The notes under the pieces: generated by a model
What the model was told of the DNA's origin: nothing
Seen by the model: the letters and a program-made list of their open reading frames with translations, nothing else
Databases searched by the model: none
Shown: one piece after another, positions 44,060 to 53,976 of the stretch
Position numbering within the stretch: position 1 is the stretch's first letter
Layout of the letters: each line of letters opens with the position of its first letter
Source: Peribacillus simplex
GTDB lineage: Bacteria; Bacillota; Bacilli; Bacillales; DSM-1321
DNA length: 64,000 nt
Assembly: GCF_001542915.1 (NCBI RefSeq)
Contig: NZ_LNNH01000028.1
Coordinates: 1 to 64,000, forward strand
Direction of reading: 5' to 3'
Translations under genes and position numbers: made by a program

Positions 44060-44625
44060 ATGATGGACCCTCCCAAGGCTAACGTAATATGGAACTTTTG
44101 TTTATTTTGAGACGATTCATTCCATGGCCGAATATACACAACTCAGCTTTTTACAAACTCCAGGTCAGCAAGTTCCCGTCATCCCGTCATGGTGAGGGTT
44201 TCGCTTGCTGTAAGCACAAAAGGCACGCCCGATAAGTCCCGCAATGTATGGGGATTTTCCATGGAAGAGGAAATATTGATTTGGCATGCACCACATTCCC
44301 GTCTTTTCCGTGCGGGATGCCATCCGCTTTCCTGACACAGTTATGTAGTTATCTGGAATCTTCGACAGCTGTATGACTGTTGAAGAAGTTTTGTTAGAAG
44401 GTTGGGGTTAACCTCAAGAAATAAATAATACTGCCACTCAAAGTGGCACGATTGAGCAATGGGTAAATCCAAATGATAAGTATCTTTACTTCGATGAAGG
44501 AATTTTAGTAACCATACAAAACTGACACTGCGATAGGTGTTAGTTGTTCTTATTATTCCGGGGTAATGAATACCTTTTTACTAAACTTAGCCTGGGATAA
44601 CTATAAAGTTTTGGAGGGATAAATT
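44060..44625. other. Intergenic stretch with a gene remnant
   Basis: Contains no complete gene. Its 3' part carries the protein-like fragment listed at 44412. A TTTTGGAGGGATAA ribosome site at the end serves the Gfo/Idh gene. Confidence 0.5.
44412..44525 (+). pseudogene. C-terminal remnant of a small protein
   Basis: Between two in-frame stops, 37 codons read PQEINNTATQSGTIEQWVN and PNDKYLYFDEGILVTIQN. The balanced composition and ending look like the tail of a real protein, but there is no start or ribosome site. The family is not recognised. Confidence 0.4.
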
Positions 44626-45744
44626 ATGAGGGACAAATTGATAAATGTAGGGATTATAGGCGGGTCTTTGAATAATCAGTGGGCTAGTAAAACACATATT
44701 CCAGTACTTAAGGAAAGTCCTTTTTTTCAAATAATGGCGATTGGAACATCGAAAATGGAAACCGCGAAAAAAAGTGCTACGATGATTAATGCTCCTCTGG
44801 CTTTTACAAGTCATAAGGAATTAGCAAAATCTAAAGATGTTGATTTGGTAGTAGTTAGTATAAAAGTTCCTTTCCATTATGAAGCTTCTATCGCTGCCAT
44901 AAAGGAAAATAAACATCTCTACTGTGAATGGCCTTTAGGCATAGACACCATACAAGCTAAAGATTTGGCAAATTTGGCTGATCAAGCTAATATTCACCAT
45001 GCCATTGGATTGCAAGCAAGACAATCTCCAGAAGTCAATTATTTGAAACAAGCAATAAAACAAGGTGAGATTGGTAAGGTATTATCCTGCACAATGCAAG
45101 TAGCTACTCAAGGAAAAGGGAAAATAACGGACCAAAGAAGCGACTATCTATTAAAAAAAGAAAATGGCGCAAATTTACTTACTATTAATGGAGGGCACTC
45201 TCTCGATGTTCTTTGCTATATTCTGAGTGATTTTAAAGAATTATCAGCTACTATGAATGTGAATTATACAGAAGCAATCATACAAGAAACTGGTATAAAA
45301 ACACCTAAAAACACAGCTGATCAAATATTAATACACGGGACTCTCATTGATGGTATTTCGGCATCTGTTCATATTCAAGGTGGGGTTTATCCAAATTTTC
45401 ATTTAGAGATTAGAGGAGAAGAGGGTGTATTTCGATTAAAACAACATGATTCTTCAGGTCATGTACAATTTGGAAACCTCAAAATCGAAAAAATTACACA
45501 TTCTACCTTTACCACCTTTACTGAAACTGATGATGTCTATTTGGAAGAAATAAAGCTACCCTACAAAGAAAATAGTAGTCCAGCAGGATATGTTAAACAT
45601 GCCTATAATCTTTTAGCGAGAGATATATTAGAAAACAAAAGTCAAATTCCTAATTTTAATGACGCTGTTAAGTTGCATCAGTTGATAGATGCGATTCAAG
45701 ATTCTGCAGAGACAGGTAAAAAAATAGTATTAATGAATGAGTAA
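44626..45744 (+). CDS. Gfo/Idh/MocA-family NAD(P)-dependent dehydrogenase
   Basis: A 372-residue oxidoreductase. The Rossmann segment is VGIIGGSLNNQWASKTHIPVLKESP near residue 8 and the catalytic-type EWPLG (in place of the usual EKP) is near 105. The C-terminal domain has LTINGGHSLDVLCYIL, with a conserved His. The GGSLNNQWAS start and EWPLG resemble the Gal80-like branch, some of which bind NAD without clear catalysis. Codon use is more AT-rich than in the operons on either side. It is flanked by gene remnants and has no pathway partners, suggesting recent arrival. ATG 44626 has GGAGGG upstream. Confidence 0.85.
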   Translation: MRDKLINVGIIGGSLNNQWASKTHIPVLKESPFFQIMAIGTSKMETAKKSATMINAPLAFTSHKELAKSKDVDLVVVSIKVPFHYEASIAAIKENKHLYCEWPLGIDTIQAKDLANLADQANIHHAIGLQARQSPEVNYLKQAIKQGEIGKVLSCTMQVATQGKGKITDQRSDYLLKKENGANLLTINGGHSLDVLCYILSDFKELSATMNVNYTEAIIQETGIKTPKNTADQILIHGTLIDGISASVHIQGGVYPNFHLEIRGEEGVFRLKQHDSSGHVQFGNLKIEKITHSTFTTFTETDDVYLEEIKLPYKENSSPAGYVKHAYNLLARDILENKSQIPNFNDAVKLHQLIDAIQDSAETGKKIVLMNE

Positions 45745-45897
45745 CACAGCATCACAGCAAGTATACCGCAATCGGAAAAGTACATGAAAGATATAGACAT
45801 AAACCTGATTGTAGAGGCAATCGAAAACGAATTGGATGGTCAAATCGTTGATATTAAATCGGCAAACGGCGATACCGTTTCCGTATTCATTGATTAG
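45745..45897 (+). pseudogene. Truncated SHOCT/YvlB-like small protein, C-terminal part
   Basis: Directly after the stop of the Gfo/Idh gene and in the same frame, 50 codons read ASIPQSEKYMKDIDINLIVEAIENE and LDGQIVDIKSANGDTVSVFID. This matches the C-terminal half of a small protein family that ends in a DGKIVDV-type strand pair. The N-terminal half is missing. An ATG at 45784 has only a weak ribosome site. Confidence 0.55.
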
Positions 45898-45906
45898 GAT
45901 TTACTT

Positions 45907-46188
45907 ATGATGCATGTAAAGGTGAAAGTAAAGGACGTTCGGTTTTCCATCCCGGTTCCATATGTGATTTTAAACATTGGGATCTCAATTTTGACTTCAA
46001 GATTCGTTCAGCAAATGGCAAACAAATGGACAAAAGAGCCCTTCGAAAGAAAAAAACTGGACTTTACCTTTCCCCTAATAGACAAAAATATGCTAAAGCC
46101 GATCGTCGAGGAACTGAAAAATCACAAGGGACTGGTGCTGGTGGATGTCAAGGCCAAGGACGGTACAGAGGTTAAGGTTAGACTATAA
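45907..46188 (+). CDS. Small protein paired with the truncated SHOCT-like gene
   Basis: A 93-residue protein. It starts MMHVKVKVKDVRFSIPVPYVILNIGISILTSRF, an amphipathic stretch that could lie on or enter the membrane, and ends with PIVEELKNHKGLVLVDVKAKDGTEVKVRL, the same kind of two-strand ending as the truncated gene just upstream. The two look like a paralogous pair. Proteins of this type occur near cell-envelope stress genes, but the role here is unknown. The ribosome site is weak (GGATTTACTT), so it may depend on upstream translation. Confidence 0.6.
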   Translation: MMHVKVKVKDVRFSIPVPYVILNIGISILTSRFVQQMANKWTKEPFERKKLDFTFPLIDKNMLKPIVEELKNHKGLVLVDVKAKDGTEVKVRL

Positions 46189-47112
<924 letters not shown>

Positions 47113-47460
47113 TTATTTCACTCTTAGAATATCCAGTTTCTTGTTTGTAGAGATTACATCGATCGTATGGTCACCCTTAGTATAGAAAACGGATGCCCCT
47201 TCTCTTTCTCCTTTTTTCCACCCATTCGCTTTAATGGCCCATTCATAGCAAGATGGAATGCCGTTCTCTTCAGAAGCCCTTGACCAATCATAATTCTTAC
47301 CGTACTCACTTTCCTTTGTGAGCTCAGCATTTTTAGGTACAGGGAATTCGTATAAATCTTCGTTTGTTTCGTAGAGTGATAAAGTTCCGAAATAATAAAG
47401 TACGCTACCGCCAATCAAAAGTGCAATCATGGCAAGTGTCCAACCAATCTTTTTCTTCAT
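47113..47460 (-). CDS. Hypothetical membrane-anchored protein
   Basis: A 115-residue protein with a single N-terminal membrane anchor (KKKIGWTLAMIALLIGGSVLYYFG) followed by an outside domain that holds EFPVPKNAELTKESEYGKNYDWS and ends DHTIDVISTNKKLDILRVK. It may be an uncleaved anchor or a signal peptide. The domain resembles small Bacillus exported proteins of unknown role. The ATG at 47460 has AAGGGAAG about ten bases upstream. It is isolated in an AT-rich area. Confidence 0.65.
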   Translation of the reverse strand: MKKKIGWTLAMIALLIGGSVLYYFGTLSLYETNEDLYEFPVPKNAELTKESEYGKNYDWSRASEENGIPSCYEWAIKANGWKKGEREGASVFYTKGDHTIDVISTNKKLDILRVK

Positions 47461-48226
47461 TTTTCGAATGCTTCCCTTCAATCTTTTATACGCTGGGACT
47501 AAAAAGAGTTTTTTGCTGCAGAAATTCTGTATTTAAGACATATTGTTATATTAAAATATAAAAATAATGCCGAAGTGAGAAAAATCACGGGTTAACACCG
47601 TGATAAAATTATACAAATATAATAAAATTGCTGAATGCTTCATTTGTTTACCACTCAAAACTACCGCTTGCCTGTTAAAAACACATCCTCTTTTGTTTAC
47701 TGCAACGTATTATCTCCGCTTATAAAATGACATTCATGGCAGGCTATTCGATGAATCCGCTTACCGCTTGAAAGAATTACGATAGGATGGATTTCGTGAG
47801 CTAGGCCAATCGACGCCCAACCTAATCTATCTTTTCATTATTGAATTAACTCAAAAATCTGGATCATGATAATGTATGACATATTCAAGATGGAATCATT
47901 CCCATCTCATTTAGTTTTTTTGCAATTTTAATAAACTCGCTAAACTTATCCATTTCCCCCTCCATTTCCTTGAATTTGTCTGCCAATCATATACTTTTTC
48001 CTTATTTGCAAAAATACGGCCAAAGTCTGTTACGATAGGTTGACCATAGACTAGCCATGGATCAATCTCATGTATCGGTAGTTCCTTATTACACTTATGT
48101 TTCTTCACAGTAAGTGGATAGATCAAGTGAACAATTTATCATTACAATTACCAGACTTATGCATTATCTCAGTTCGGGGTCCATCCGAAATATTCTTCGC
48201 CATTTGTCATAAGGGAAACCCTTCAT
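47461..48226. other. Gap with decayed coding sequence
   Basis: About 770 bases with no intact gene. The minus strand from about 48230 to 47911 has protein-like pieces in different frames (GFPYDKWRRIFRMDPEL, then the frame listed at 47911), suggesting a frameshifted former gene. The remainder is AT-rich with many stops. Confidence 0.45.
47911..48126 (-). pseudogene. Fragment of a frameshifted gene
   Basis: A 71-codon minus-strand frame with a protein-like part (ELPIHEIDPWLVYGQPIVTDFGRIFANKEKVYDWQ) but no ribosome site at its ATG. Related-looking residues upstream lie in other frames. The family is not recognised. Confidence 0.4.
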
Positions 48227-48826
48227 TTAATCATCCTGAGTCATTGAATCCCTATAATGTACGGCAGAAAGTAATTTTAACCCTCTTAAGTGTTTGATCT
48301 GTTTATCCACTATTTCTATTGCCTCATTTGTGTTTCCTTCAAGAATGTATTCCTCTGCCTTAAGCCAGGAGAGGTATACGTTATCCTTGATTTGCTCTTT
48401 ATAAGAGTTGTAGGCGTGTTGGTTACCCTCGTGAAGGGAAATGACCGCACCATAATAGAACTTGACTTTGTTATCCTTCATTTTTGATAAGAGTTCTTTT
48501 GCCTCTTTGTACTTTTCTTGCTTAGTAAGGAGCATGACATTTGCCTGATTTTTGGCTGTTTTCTGTTTGATGCGATTCAATGTTTTTTCCGCTTCTGCTT
48601 CATTACCGTATAGGAGCTGGTAAATGAATCGATAATGCGGTATTTTTGATTTGCTTACGTAATGCTTGATTTTTTCTGCATTTTTTCCAAAAAGAACGTG
48701 ATAATAGTAAAACCTGAAAAGGTAAGCCAAAAAAAGGAACATCAAGATAAAAAGTCCCCATGATGGTGCCCCGATGAGACCCATTGTAAATGCAGCTAAA
48801 AATAAAATGATGAATGCCCAAATCAT
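48227..48826 (-). CDS. Membrane protein with TPR-like C-terminal region
   Basis: A 199-residue protein. Two membrane helices at the start (WAFIILFLAAFTMGLIG and WGLFILMFLFLAYLFRFYYY) are followed by a cytoplasmic helical region in which NEAEAEKTLNRIKQKT, QEKYKEAKELLSKMK and GNTNEAIEIVDKQIK have the spacing of tetratricopeptide-like repeats. Such proteins are often scaffold or assembly factors; no partner is evident. ATG 48826 follows GGGGGGCG; the frame continues upstream but without similarity. Confidence 0.7.
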   Translation of the reverse strand: MIWAFIILFLAAFTMGLIGAPSWGLFILMFLFLAYLFRFYYYHVLFGKNAEKIKHYVSKSKIPHYRFIYQLLYGNEAEAEKTLNRIKQKTAKNQANVMLLTKQEKYKEAKELLSKMKDNKVKFYYGAVISLHEGNQHAYNSYKEQIKDNVYLSWLKAEEYILEGNTNEAIEIVDKQIKHLRGLKLLSAVHYRDSMTQDD

Positions 48827-49013
48827 GTGATTCGCCCCCCTTGGCACTACAATACTGAATCCCGAATGGATGGATCCAACCAACATTCTTAAGACCATGG
48901 CAAAAGGTATGCAACCAGTCAATATTAATATCAAACATCTTGGTGAAAAGCTTGAAGCTATGATTGTCATCGACTCCCGACGGTATAATCCCCTGAAACC
49001 CTTGCGTCAAGAT

Positions 49014-49991
49014 TCATGTACGGATCGATTCAAGCCGGGTTTGGACGGATTCGAGCGAGTTATGTGCCTCATGGACGATTTGCTTGATCAGTTCATCGAC
49101 AGTCAATATTTCCTTAATCAGTCCGACGGATTGTCCGCACGACCAGATACCTCCATCCAAATCTCCCTCAAAGTATACTTTTTTGCTTCTTTGACCTGTA
49201 ATGAGCGGAATTAAGGCTTCTATCGTGGCTCCTTCATTTTCGAGTCGGTCCACTTCTTTACTGACAGCATTCAACGCTACCCGCGATGGGCTTCCTATAT
49301 TTCTTTGAATGACGACCGTATCCATTTCATTTGCCGATACCATCCAGTCTTTAACATGATCATGAATGGGAGCTTCTTTTGTGGCCATGAAGCGGGTTCC
49401 CATAACGATACCCTCAGCCCCCAGTGACAAGGCACTAACAAGGCCTCTGCCATCTGAAAAGCCCCCTCCCGCAATAACGGGTATGGAAACGGAATCGACG
49501 ACCCTAGGCAGCATGACAAGCGTTCCTACATCCCCCATGCCGGGGTGCCCGCCTGTTTCATTTCCAACGATAATTACGGCATCGACCCCTAATTTCTCTG
49601 CAGAAATCGCATTTTTGACACTTGCTACCTTATGGATCACGGTAAAGCCGTGCTCTTTAAGCTTTGGCATCAATCCCTCTGGACTTCTTCCGCTCGTTTC
49701 GACGATTTTCACGTCTTCGTCCACTAAAATATCAATGAAGTCAGCATTTGGCGTGGCCGTTTGACTTGGAAATAAATTGAGGTTCACGGCGAAGGGCTTT
49801 TTTGTCAAAGATTTCACTTTACGTATTTCATCACGCAGACGTTCGGGTGTCGCCTGTGTTTTCGAAGTAATGATGCCAAGTCCGCCTGCTTCGGATACGG
49901 CAGCTGCGAGCGGCGCCCGCCCAACTTGAAACATCCCCCCGCAGATTATCGGATATTCGATTTTCAACATTTCAGTGATTCGTGTTTTCAA
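49014..49991 (-). CDS. Nitronate monooxygenase / enoyl reductase-like FMN protein
   Basis: A 325-residue TIM-barrel flavoprotein of the NPD/FabK family. Segments are YPIICGGMFQVGRAPLAAAVSEAGGLGIIT at the start, HKVASVKNAISAEKLGVDAVIIVGNETGGHPG with the catalytic-region His (about 165), VIAGGGFSDGRGLVSALSLGAEGIVMGTRFMAT as FMN phosphate site, and EVDRLENEGATIE. Members oxidise nitronates or reduce enoyl-ACP; motif reading favours the nitronate monooxygenase side, but the true substrate is uncertain. The start is TTG 49991 with AAGGGGA seven bases upstream. It stands alone on the minus strand. Confidence 0.88.
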   Translation of the reverse strand: MKTRITEMLKIEYPIICGGMFQVGRAPLAAAVSEAGGLGIITSKTQATPERLRDEIRKVKSLTKKPFAVNLNLFPSQTATPNADFIDILVDEDVKIVETSGRSPEGLMPKLKEHGFTVIHKVASVKNAISAEKLGVDAVIIVGNETGGHPGMGDVGTLVMLPRVVDSVSIPVIAGGGFSDGRGLVSALSLGAEGIVMGTRFMATKEAPIHDHVKDWMVSANEMDTVVIQRNIGSPSRVALNAVSKEVDRLENEGATIEALIPLITGQRSKKVYFEGDLDGGIWSCGQSVGLIKEILTVDELIKQIVHEAHNSLESVQTRLESIRT

Positions 49992-50352
49992 TTGGCATTC
50001 CCCTTTCAATGTTTGGTTTGTTCGGCATTGCTCAGGTATACCTCATCATTTTTTAGTTGCATGTAAAGGAGTTTCTAATGGCAAGGCAAGTATCAACCTT
50101 CAAGGATTTATAAGTGACTTGTTACATAATTGCCCGTAGGCCATTCCAAGTTGGTAAAAAGCAAATCCTGCGTTTATCCCTTCATGATGGATGAATGAAA
50201 ATATGCACGGTTAAACGTGAGAAAAGATGTGGTGAAGTAATTTAATAGGATGGTATTCGAAGTTACCTTAAGTATAGTGGAATCTGTATCCGCTTACAAC
50301 GGGTTGGTGGGAGTTACAAAACATGATATTTTCAAACTCGCATGGCAAGATG
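49992..50352. other. Intergenic stretch without gene
   Basis: No open frame with a ribosome site and no recognisable family member. It should hold the promoter of the nitronate monooxygenase-like gene, but no convincing -35/-10 pair was picked by eye. Confidence 0.5.
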
Positions 50353-50380
50353 GAAAAAAGACGGAGCCTATGCCCCGCCT
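50353..50380 (-). terminator. Terminator of the acetoacetate-CoA ligase gene
   Basis: On the minus strand GGCGGGG pairs with CTCCGTC (two wobbles) and is followed by six T. It starts about ten bases after the stop codon. Confidence 0.7.
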
Positions 50381-50386
50381 TGACTT

Positions 50387-52375
50387 TCAGAATATTTTCT
50401 TCTCGTTTAATTCCTTGGCTAAATCCTTGAAATAGTGAAGTGATTCAGGGTTGCCCATGGAGTCTGCATTCACCACTTTATCAAACTCGAAACCTAACAA
50501 TCCTTTTCGGATCGGGACTTCCATTTTCTTTCCGTTCAGTGTTTTAGGTATTTGTTCGACAGCATAAATGTGATCAGGGACGAAGCGCGGCGACAATTGT
50601 CCTCTGATTTGTTCGTTGATTGCTGCTGTTAACGTTGCATCCAGGTAGCTATCAGGCTTAAGGACGACGAACAGCAGCAATGAAGAGCCACGGCCAAGCA
50701 CCTCCCTATCGATGACAAGGCTCTCCATCACTTCGTCAATCGCTTCCACGACGCGGTAAATATCGCTAGTGCCCATCCGGACTCCGGAACGGTTGATGGT
50801 CGAGTCCGATCGCCCATAAATGATGCAGCTTCCCTTTTCGTCAATTTTTATCCAATCACCATGTTTCCAAATGCCGGGATATGCATCGAAATAACTCTCG
50901 TGATATCTTGTACCCTTTGGATCATTCCAAAAATATAACGGCATCGATGGCATCGGTTTGGTAATCACCAATTCACCGACCTCATTAATCAATGACTGCC
51001 CCCTTTCATCAAACGCTTCGACGTGAACACCGAGCGCCCTGCCCTGTATTTCTCCGATTCTTACCGGTAATGTCGGAACCCCGCCAACAAATCCGGCACA
51101 AACATCGGTTCCGCCACTGGATGAACTGAGCCAGATATCCTTCTTGACATTCTGATAAACCCATTTGTATCCGTCACCCGTCAAAGGGGCTCCAGTGGAA
51201 AAAAGGGCCTTCAATTTTGATAAATCATATTTCCCCATCGGTTTGATGCCTAATTTCATGGAATTGGTAAGGAAAGGGGCGCTCGTTCCGAAGAAGGTCA
51301 TGCCGGAATCTTCAGCCAGCTCCCAAAGCACCTCTGGATTCGGAAAGGAAGGACTGCCGTCATAAAGGACGATCGTCGCTTCATTAAGCAAGCCGCCCAT
51401 CAGGAGATTCCACATCATCCAGCCTGTCGTCGTGAACCAAAATGCTGTATCCTCTGTGGACATGCCTTGATGCAGTTTAGTCGATTTGAAGTGCTCCAAT
51501 ATTATCCCGCCATGCCCTTGTACAATCGGTTTGGGCATTCCCGTCGTACCTGATGAATAGAGAATCCAAAGCGGGTGATCGAATGGAACACTTTCAAATG
51601 ACAATTCCGCCGGTTCCAGTAAGAGGTCAGCCCACGGAATGGTATCTGCTGGATTTTCTTGTATATTCTTTTTTTCTATGTAAGGAACCAGTACAGTATG
51701 CTTGACAGTGACCAACTCTTTCTTTAGCTGGGAAACGACCGTTGTTTTATCATATACTTTTCCATTGTACCGGTATCCATCAACCGCCAGTAACACAACC
51801 GGCTCAATCTGTTTGAAACGATCTATAACACTTCTTGCCCCGAAGTCAGGTGAACAGCTCGACCAGATCGCACCGATGCTTGCTACAGCCAGGAACGCGA
51901 TGACCGTCTCAGGTATATTCGGCATATAGGCCACTACCCGATCACCGGATTTCACCCCAAGTTTCCTTAGTGAATGGGCGACGGAAGCTACTTGATCTTT
52001 CAGTTCTTTCCAGCTGATCTCTTTCCGTTTGATGTGCTCGGAACGAAAAAAAATGGCCGTTTTCTCATCCTGATCATTCATTAATGCATTTTCCGCATAA
52101 TTTAGCCTGGAACCCTCGAACCACTTCGCACCAGGCATGGACTGCCCTGATAAAATCGCATCATATGTCCGATTCGCTTTTACCTTGCAATAATCCCAAA
52201 TCGTTGCCCAAAACGCTTCCAATTCATCAACAGACCATTTCCATAATTCATGATAAGCTTGAAATGATAAACCTTCCTTTTCCTTTAACCATTTCATATA
52301 GTGAGTCAATACCGTTTGCTCGATTTGTTCGTTAGTCGGTTCCCAAATGATTTGTCCATCCGTAAGCGATTTCAT
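50387..52375 (-). CDS. Acetoacetate-CoA ligase
   Basis: A 662-residue AMP-forming ligase that activates acetoacetate to acetoacetyl-CoA for entry into lipid or ketone-body metabolism. The N-terminal ACAS part (LSFQAYHELWKWSVDELEAFWATIWDY) and SMPGAKWFEGSRLNYAENAL are typical of this subgroup. The P-loop is LYSSGTTGMPKPIVQGHGG (about 285), with SSSSGGTDVCAGFVGG and YGRSDSTINRSGVRMGT later, and the catalytic Lys in KTLNGKKMEVPIRK near the end. ATG 52375 follows AAGGGAGATGA. It forms a single-gene unit. Confidence 0.92.
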   Translation of the reverse strand: MKSLTDGQIIWEPTNEQIEQTVLTHYMKWLKEKEGLSFQAYHELWKWSVDELEAFWATIWDYCKVKANRTYDAILSGQSMPGAKWFEGSRLNYAENALMNDQDEKTAIFFRSEHIKRKEISWKELKDQVASVAHSLRKLGVKSGDRVVAYMPNIPETVIAFLAVASIGAIWSSCSPDFGARSVIDRFKQIEPVVLLAVDGYRYNGKVYDKTTVVSQLKKELVTVKHTVLVPYIEKKNIQENPADTIPWADLLLEPAELSFESVPFDHPLWILYSSGTTGMPKPIVQGHGGIILEHFKSTKLHQGMSTEDTAFWFTTTGWMMWNLLMGGLLNEATIVLYDGSPSFPNPEVLWELAEDSGMTFFGTSAPFLTNSMKLGIKPMGKYDLSKLKALFSTGAPLTGDGYKWVYQNVKKDIWLSSSSGGTDVCAGFVGGVPTLPVRIGEIQGRALGVHVEAFDERGQSLINEVGELVITKPMPSMPLYFWNDPKGTRYHESYFDAYPGIWKHGDWIKIDEKGSCIIYGRSDSTINRSGVRMGTSDIYRVVEAIDEVMESLVIDREVLGRGSSLLLFVVLKPDSYLDATLTAAINEQIRGQLSPRFVPDHIYAVEQIPKTLNGKKMEVPIRKGLLGFEFDKVVNADSMGNPESLHYFKDLAKELNEKKIF

Positions 52376-52483
52376 TCGATCATCTCCCTTAGGCATCAAA
52401 TGCTTGATTGAATCATTTCACAAAAATTGGTAGTTTGATTAAATTGTAATGTATCCCCGTTGAACCGTCAATTAACAAGGATA

Positions 52484-53752
52484 TTACATAGATTCATGGG
52501 CATGAATCGGAAGGTTAAGAGAGAAACAGGTCCCTTCCCCCTGTACGCTTGAAACATATATCGTACCTTCCATGCTTTTGATTACGCTGTAAGAAACCAT
52601 CATCCCTAATCCCGTTCCTGCATTTTCTGTCGTGAAATAAGGTTCGCCTAAACGATTTATTTGCTCTTGGGACATTCCTCTTCCTTGATCTTGAATCTTA
52701 ATTTGGATGGTAGCGGCAGCATGGAGGAGATGGATGGATAGTTCTCCTTCAGACATTGATTCAATCCCGTTCTTGATGATATTGAACAGGCACTGCTGGA
52801 ATTTTTTTCTTTCTCCCACAACATAGTAAGCCTCATCGTCAAAAACGGATATTTTCAAGTCAATCCCATTCTTGCTTGCCAATGGCTTGATGCTGTTCAC
52901 GACATGATTGATTTCAGCGGATGTGCGCAACCGCTCCATTTTTTCGGGACATATGGAAGCAAACGTCAAATAATCATTGATGACGTCCGTAGCCCGATCT
53001 AATTCCTGCAGGGCAATATTCGCATACTTCACCTTGGTTTGAGGCGAAACGTCTTCCCTTAGCATTTGGAGATATCCCCGGGTCACGGTAAGCGGGTTAC
53101 GGACTTCATGTGAAATGCTTGCTGCCAGGTGGCCGACGATTTGCAGCTTTTCCGCCTTCACTAGTTTTTCAAGCACCTGGAAATTGGCCATGATCACCTC
53201 CCATAGGATGATGACGATGACGATGCCTATCACTTGGATGATGAAATACTGTTTCCATAGGCTTATCCCTATGACGAGGTCAAAGATTTGGGTCGAAACG
53301 TAGTCTGTAAGAATATGGACAAGAAAGATTAATGCTACACCGATGACGATTTTTTTACCGACTGATATTTTTTGATAGTATTTCGATATGAAAAATAGGG
53401 AAACGCCGATGAACGGGAAAGTGATGCATGCTACATAAAACCCGCTTTCCCCACCGGTTACATAACGGATGAGGAGGGTGATCACTATTAATATCATGCC
53501 TAACCTGTAGCCGCCATATAGACCGCCTAAAATAAAAGGAATCCATCGCAGATCCCAAACGAAATGCTCTTCCGTGACTACGGGGAATAACATACAGAGG
53601 ATGAGTGAAAGAATCGGAAAAATGGCCAAGAACCATCCCCTTATCGCTTTCAAACGGTACACATATTTCACTAGATAGATTACATGGGCCAAAAAGATCG
53701 GAAAAAGAATAATTAAAAAGTTAATCAGCAAATCCTTTGTCATGAGATTCAT
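52484..53752 (-). CDS. KinB-like sensor histidine kinase with 5TM-LYT domain
   Basis: A 422-residue membrane kinase. The first 200 residues hold about six membrane helices including RWIPFILGGLYGGYRLGMILIVI, the mark of the 5TMR-LYT domain seen in LytS and KinB-type kinases. HisKA follows with SISHEVRNPLTVTRGYLQML, then HATPase with NIIKNGIES, DQGRGMS and GTGLGMMVSYSVIKSM. It has no partner response regulator nearby, as usual for sporulation phosphorelay kinases. The ATG at 53752 lacks a strong ribosome site; an internal start at residue 4 is possible. Confidence 0.9.
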   Translation of the reverse strand: MNLMTKDLLINFLIILFPIFLAHVIYLVKYVYRLKAIRGWFLAIFPILSLILCMLFPVVTEEHFVWDLRWIPFILGGLYGGYRLGMILIVITLLIRYVTGGESGFYVACITFPFIGVSLFFISKYYQKISVGKKIVIGVALIFLVHILTDYVSTQIFDLVIGISLWKQYFIIQVIGIVIVIILWEVIMANFQVLEKLVKAEKLQIVGHLAASISHEVRNPLTVTRGYLQMLREDVSPQTKVKYANIALQELDRATDVINDYLTFASICPEKMERLRTSAEINHVVNSIKPLASKNGIDLKISVFDDEAYYVVGERKKFQQCLFNIIKNGIESMSEGELSIHLLHAAATIQIKIQDQGRGMSQEQINRLGEPYFTTENAGTGLGMMVSYSVIKSMEGTIYVSSVQGEGTCFSLNLPIHAHESM

Positions 53753-53923
53753 TTTTACACCGGACTTTCGATATTTTTCGAAGATTTAGAAAGGTACATA
53801 AATCATAACAAGATAGAGTGTGATAAGCTAGTAAAACTATCAGAATGAGAAGGGAACTAGGATGGGATAAAATGAAAAAGCGACGCTCGTCCCCTGATGA
53901 TCCGAAATGTGGGAATGAACAGC

Positions 53924-53958
53924 AAAAAGCACTGAAACGACCTAGTCATTCCAGTGCA
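53924..53958 (-). terminator. Terminator after the acyl-CoA dehydrogenase gene
   Basis: On the minus strand GCACTGGAA pairs with TTTCAGTGC (one mismatch), followed by TTTT. Confidence 0.7.
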
Positions 53959-53976
53959 ACGAAGCTTTCCATTTCC